NCBI GenBank assembly: GCA_902520385.1 | Contig: CABYOB010000001.1 | Span: 1-64,000, forward strand | Reading direction: 5' to 3' | Length of the DNA: 64,000 nucleotides | From: an uncultured Bacteroidota bacterium | Lineage (GTDB): Bacteria; Bacteroidota; Bacteroidia; Flavobacteriales; TMED113 | Part shown: positions 61,901 through 64,000 of the stretch, in pieces | How the letters are laid out: each line of letters opens with the position of its first letter | Position numbering within the stretch: position 1 is the stretch's first letter | Made by a program: the position numbers and the translations under genes | Notes under the pieces: generated by a model | What the model was told of the DNA's origin: nothing | Seen by the model: the letters and a program-made list of their open reading frames with translations, nothing else | Databases searched by the model: none

Positions 61901-62554
61901 TTAGGTATTTAAGTATCTTAAAAATGAATCAAATCTATTATCTAATTTTTCAAATAAAGCCGTATCGTATGTTTCCGTAACATTCCATTTGAATCTTCTC
62001 AGGGACTTAATAATTCTAGTAAGATTTTTTTGATTTACAATTATATCAACATGAATATTTTTGGAATTTGGATTTATTTGTACAAATGAGCTCATTACTT
62101 TGCCTTCATTTTGCTCAATCAATCTACTAATTTCGGACAATGAGTAATCTTCTATCGTGCACTCAATAGTTAAAATTCCTATTTCTGTAAGTTGGTATGG
62201 GTGGCCAATTTTATATATAATATCAGCCATGGTTATATATCCATAATATTTATTTTCCTCAAATATTGGAATAATAGAAACTTTGTGTTCACTAAAAGTT
62301 TTTATAGCAATACAGATGTGATTATTTATACTTAAAGATATTTTTTTTGTTTGAGAAATTATTGTGTTTAGTTCTTTTGTTAAATCTTCCATTTCTAAAA
62401 TAGATTCTTGATCAACAATTCCCTTAAATTCTGTTTCAGAAAGAATAATTAAATGTGATGTTTTATATTCTTCCATTATCAAAAGAGCCATATTGCCGGT
62501 TGTATTTTGAGTGATGGTGGGGATGTCAGTTCTTAATAATTCTTTTACTTTCAT
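61901..62554 (-). CDS. CBS-pair protein with C-terminal ACT-like domain
   Basis: A 217-residue regulatory protein: a tandem CBS module (about residues 1-125, MKVKELLRTDIPTITQ; ITMADIIYKIG) and a C-terminal segment (about 125-205, GILTIECTIEDYSLSEISRL) that looks ACT-like. Such proteins sense nucleotides or amino acids. It is 5 bp upstream of nadK and divergent from pdxJ, which raises the idea of control by NAD(P) or adenylates; the sequence does not demonstrate this. Confidence 0.82.
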   Translation of the reverse strand: MKVKELLRTDIPTITQNTTGNMALLIMEEYKTSHLIILSETEFKGIVDQESILEMEDLTKELNTIISQTKKISLSINNHICIAIKTFSEHKVSIIPIFEENKYYGYITMADIIYKIGHPYQLTEIGILTIECTIEDYSLSEISRLIEQNEGKVMSSFVQINPNSKNIHVDIIVNQKNLTRIIKSLRRFKWNVTETYDTALFEKLDNRFDSFLRYLNT

Positions 62555-62571
62555 TTATGAATTTTATAAAA

Positions 62572-62579
62572 CAAACTTA
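62572..62579 (-). promoter_or_regulatory. Candidate -7 box upstream of the CBS-nadK transcript
   Basis: TAAGTTTG on the minus strand matches TAnnTTTG, 17 bp before the CBS gene start codon. A TTG at the -33 spacing is not present, so the prediction is weak. Confidence 0.3.
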
Positions 62580-62605
62580 CTATTTTTATGATAAAATAAA
62601 TTTTT

Positions 62606-63319
62606 ATGACAAGATTAAGTGTTAATATTAATAAGGCAGCAACTTTAAGAAATGCCAGAGGAGGTAATAACCCAAATGTAATTCAATTTGCAAAAGATTG
62701 TGAAAGATTTGGTGCTGAAGGTATAACAGTACACCCCAGACCTGATGAAAGACATATAAGAAAAAAAGATTTATTCTTATTAAAAAATGTTATAAATACT
62801 GAATTTAATATAGAAGGCTTTCCCTCAAAAGATTTTGTGGAGATGGTTTTAAAAGTTAAACCTAATCAGGTCACATTAGTACCAGACCCGCCGGATGCGT
62901 TAACATCAAATTTTGGCTGGGATATAATTAAAAATAGCACTTTTTTAAAAGAAATAATTTGTGAATTTCACGTGAAAGGTATTAGGACCTCAATCTTTAT
63001 TGAGCCTATAAAAAAAATGATTCTAGCAGCAAAAGAAATAAACACAGATAGGGTAGAGTTATATACAGAAAGTTATGCAAATAAATTTTCTAAAAATAAA
63101 GAAAAAGCAATCAAACCATTTATAGAATCTGCTGAATTGGCTCACAGAATTGATTTGGAAATTAATGCAGGCCATGATTTGAATCTCCAAAATTTGAAAT
63201 TTTTTGCATCAAATATTTATAAATTGAAAGAGGTTTCTATTGGCCATGCATTAATTTGTGATGCATTATATTTTGGATTGGAAAATACTATTCAAATGTA
63301 TAAAAGAAACTTAGTATGA
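62606..63319 (+). CDS. pdxJ: Pyridoxine 5'-phosphate synthase
   Basis: PdxJ forms the pyridine ring of vitamin B6 from 1-deoxyxylulose 5-phosphate and an aminoacetone phosphate. The 237-residue TIM-barrel protein starts MTRLSVNINKAATLRNARGG, then EGITVHPRPDERHIR, QVTLVPDPPDALTSNFGWD, RVELYTESYA and INAGHDLNLQNL and SIGHALICDAL, all highly conserved. It is divergent from the CBS gene and overlaps the next gene by 4 bp (ATGA). Its presence fits DXP-pathway metabolism (ispD, ispG). Confidence 0.97.
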   Translation: MTRLSVNINKAATLRNARGGNNPNVIQFAKDCERFGAEGITVHPRPDERHIRKKDLFLLKNVINTEFNIEGFPSKDFVEMVLKVKPNQVTLVPDPPDALTSNFGWDIIKNSTFLKEIICEFHVKGIRTSIFIEPIKKMILAAKEINTDRVELYTESYANKFSKNKEKAIKPFIESAELAHRIDLEINAGHDLNLQNLKFFASNIYKLKEVSIGHALICDALYFGLENTIQMYKRNLV

Positions 63320-64000
63320 TTTTAAATTCTAAAATACTAGGCTCAAATGATAAAGTATTAATTATTTTACATGGTTTGTTTGGTTCATTAGATAATTGGT
63401 TTAGTATAGCGAAAGAACTATCTATTTTTTATCAAGTACATATTTTAGATCAACGAAATCATGGAAAATCCTTTCATGATTTCAAGCATAATTATGATTC
63501 AATGAGTAATGATTTATATAATTATATAAATTATCATAATATTAAAAAACCCTCTATTTTAGGTCATTCTATGGGGGGGAAGACCGCAATGGTATTTGCG
63601 TTTCAATATCCACAGTATTTAAGTAAATTGATTATTATTGATATAGCTCCTAAAAGTTATATTAATGATTACGGCGCATTAACATCTGCATTGGTTTACA
63701 TAGATAATGCAGAATTAAAATCTAGAAAAAAAGCACAACTCATTTTAGAAAACAAAAAAATAGATAATAAGACAATTCAATTTTTGTTGAAAAATTTATT
63801 TTGGAAGGATGGAAAATTAAATTTTCGTTTTAATTTAAATGTAATTAAAAACTCTATTGAAGAGTTAATGAAATTCAAGTATCTAAATTTTTCTTGGGAT
63901 GGTTTATGCTATTTTATAAAGGGGGGTAAATCAAATTACATTTTAGACTCAGACAACACATTAATAAAAAAATATTTTTTAAATTCTGAAATAATTAATA
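63316..64000 (+). CDS. Alpha/beta hydrolase, YbfF-like, 3' end cut by window
   Basis: The reading frame starts at the ATG at 63316, overlapping the pdxJ stop, and stays open to the window end (228 codons). The oxyanion-loop motif LILHGLFGSLDNW, the DQRNHGKS segment and the nucleophile elbow LGHSMGGKTA (Ser as nucleophile) match the esterase family that includes YbfF. The catalytic His is expected beyond the window. A pdxJ-hydrolase pair is, in my recollection, common in Flavobacteriia. Substrate unknown. Confidence 0.9.
   Translation, partial: MILNSKILGSNDKVLIILHGLFGSLDNWFSIAKELSIFYQVHILDQRNHGKSFHDFKHNYDSMSNDLYNYINYHNIKKPSILGHSMGGKTAMVFAFQYPQYLSKLIIIDIAPKSYINDYGALTSALVYIDNAELKSRKKAQLILENKKIDNKTIQFLLKNLFWKDGKLNFRFNLNVIKNSIEELMKFKYLNFSWDGLCYFIKGGKSNYILDSDNTLIKKYFLNSEIIN

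Noticed and set aside
1..64000. CRISPR arrays, insertion sequences, prophage, toxin-antitoxin or restriction systems
   Set aside because: I found no regularly spaced repeats, transposase or phage genes, or defence motifs; gene order is that of a conserved chromosome.

Overview
The window is a gene-dense, AT-rich (roughly 27% GC by eye) piece of a Bacteroidota chromosome, most likely an uncultured, probably marine, genome-reduced member of the Flavobacteriales. Support comes from lineage-typical genes (long-form IspG, DUF3098, DUF3108, DUF4271, DUF6089, NrdB with an ATP-cone, DnaG without zinc ligands), Bacteroidota-type promoter boxes (TAnnTTTG), signal peptides ending in SQ or AQ, and gene neighbourhoods I know from Flavobacteriia. 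I see no rRNA, IS element, prophage, CRISPR array or defence system. Nearly all genes are housekeeping genes, packed with short or overlapping junctions.

Layout. 1-3335: truncated S41 protease, Tat-like superoxide dismutase, convergent metG. 3380-10273: S66 carboxypeptidase, rluB-type pseudouridine synthase, orphan histidine kinase, hemW, a cyclase/arylformamidase-like protein and ispG. 10257-16379 (minus): leuS, DUF3108, tryptophan 2,3-dioxygenase, M23 peptidase. 16471-24776 (plus): ftsX, DUF3098, uppP, truB, queA, ispD, rlmN, polyprenyl synthase, dnaG. 24781-26170 (minus): rsmI and a DAHP synthase. 26276-27890 (plus): tdk, alr. 27882-32797 (minus): DUF4271, hemD, rnpA, yidD, S41 protease, O-antigen-ligase-like protein. 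32877-34055 (plus): glutaryl-CoA dehydrogenase. 34065-38086 (minus): DUF3109, a 406-bp regulatory gap, then nrdB-nrdA. 38143-39857: glyS and tRNA-Phe. 39949-47354 (plus): coaX, outer-membrane protein, TPR protein, lptC, CNNM/CBS protein, PpiD-like protein. 47346-54364 (minus): purH-mreB-mreC-mreD-mrdA-rodA. 54486-62554 (minus): CBS protein, nadK, DUF6089, uppS, bamA, two ompH/skp genes, murI, nfu. 62606-64000 (plus): pdxJ and a truncated alpha/beta hydrolase.

How the genes work together. Much of the window builds the envelope: undecaprenyl phosphate supply (ispG, ispD, polyprenyl synthase, uppS, uppP), peptidoglycan precursors and turnover (alr, murI, S66, M23), the rod-shape elongasome (mreBCD, mrdA, rodA), division (ftsX) and outer-membrane assembly (bamA, two Skp-like chaperones, lptC, a PpiD-like protein). 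The rest covers translation (three synthetases, tRNA-Phe, rRNA/tRNA modification, RNase P protein), DNA precursors and replication (nrdAB, tdk, dnaG), cofactors (coaX, nadK, pdxJ, hemD, hemW, nfu), and tryptophan/glutaryl-CoA breakdown.

I did not find a wholly new multi-gene system. The observations most worth checking are altered core proteins: a DnaG with all four expected zinc ligands replaced, an RNR whose ATP-cone is on NrdB rather than NrdA, a PpiD-like protein with no visible parvulin domain, an M23 peptidase with a His-to-Cys metal ligand, and a histidine kinase with an atypical H-box. The structured spacers upstream of nrdB, between leuS and ftsX, and between glyS and tRNA-Phe also deserve a look.
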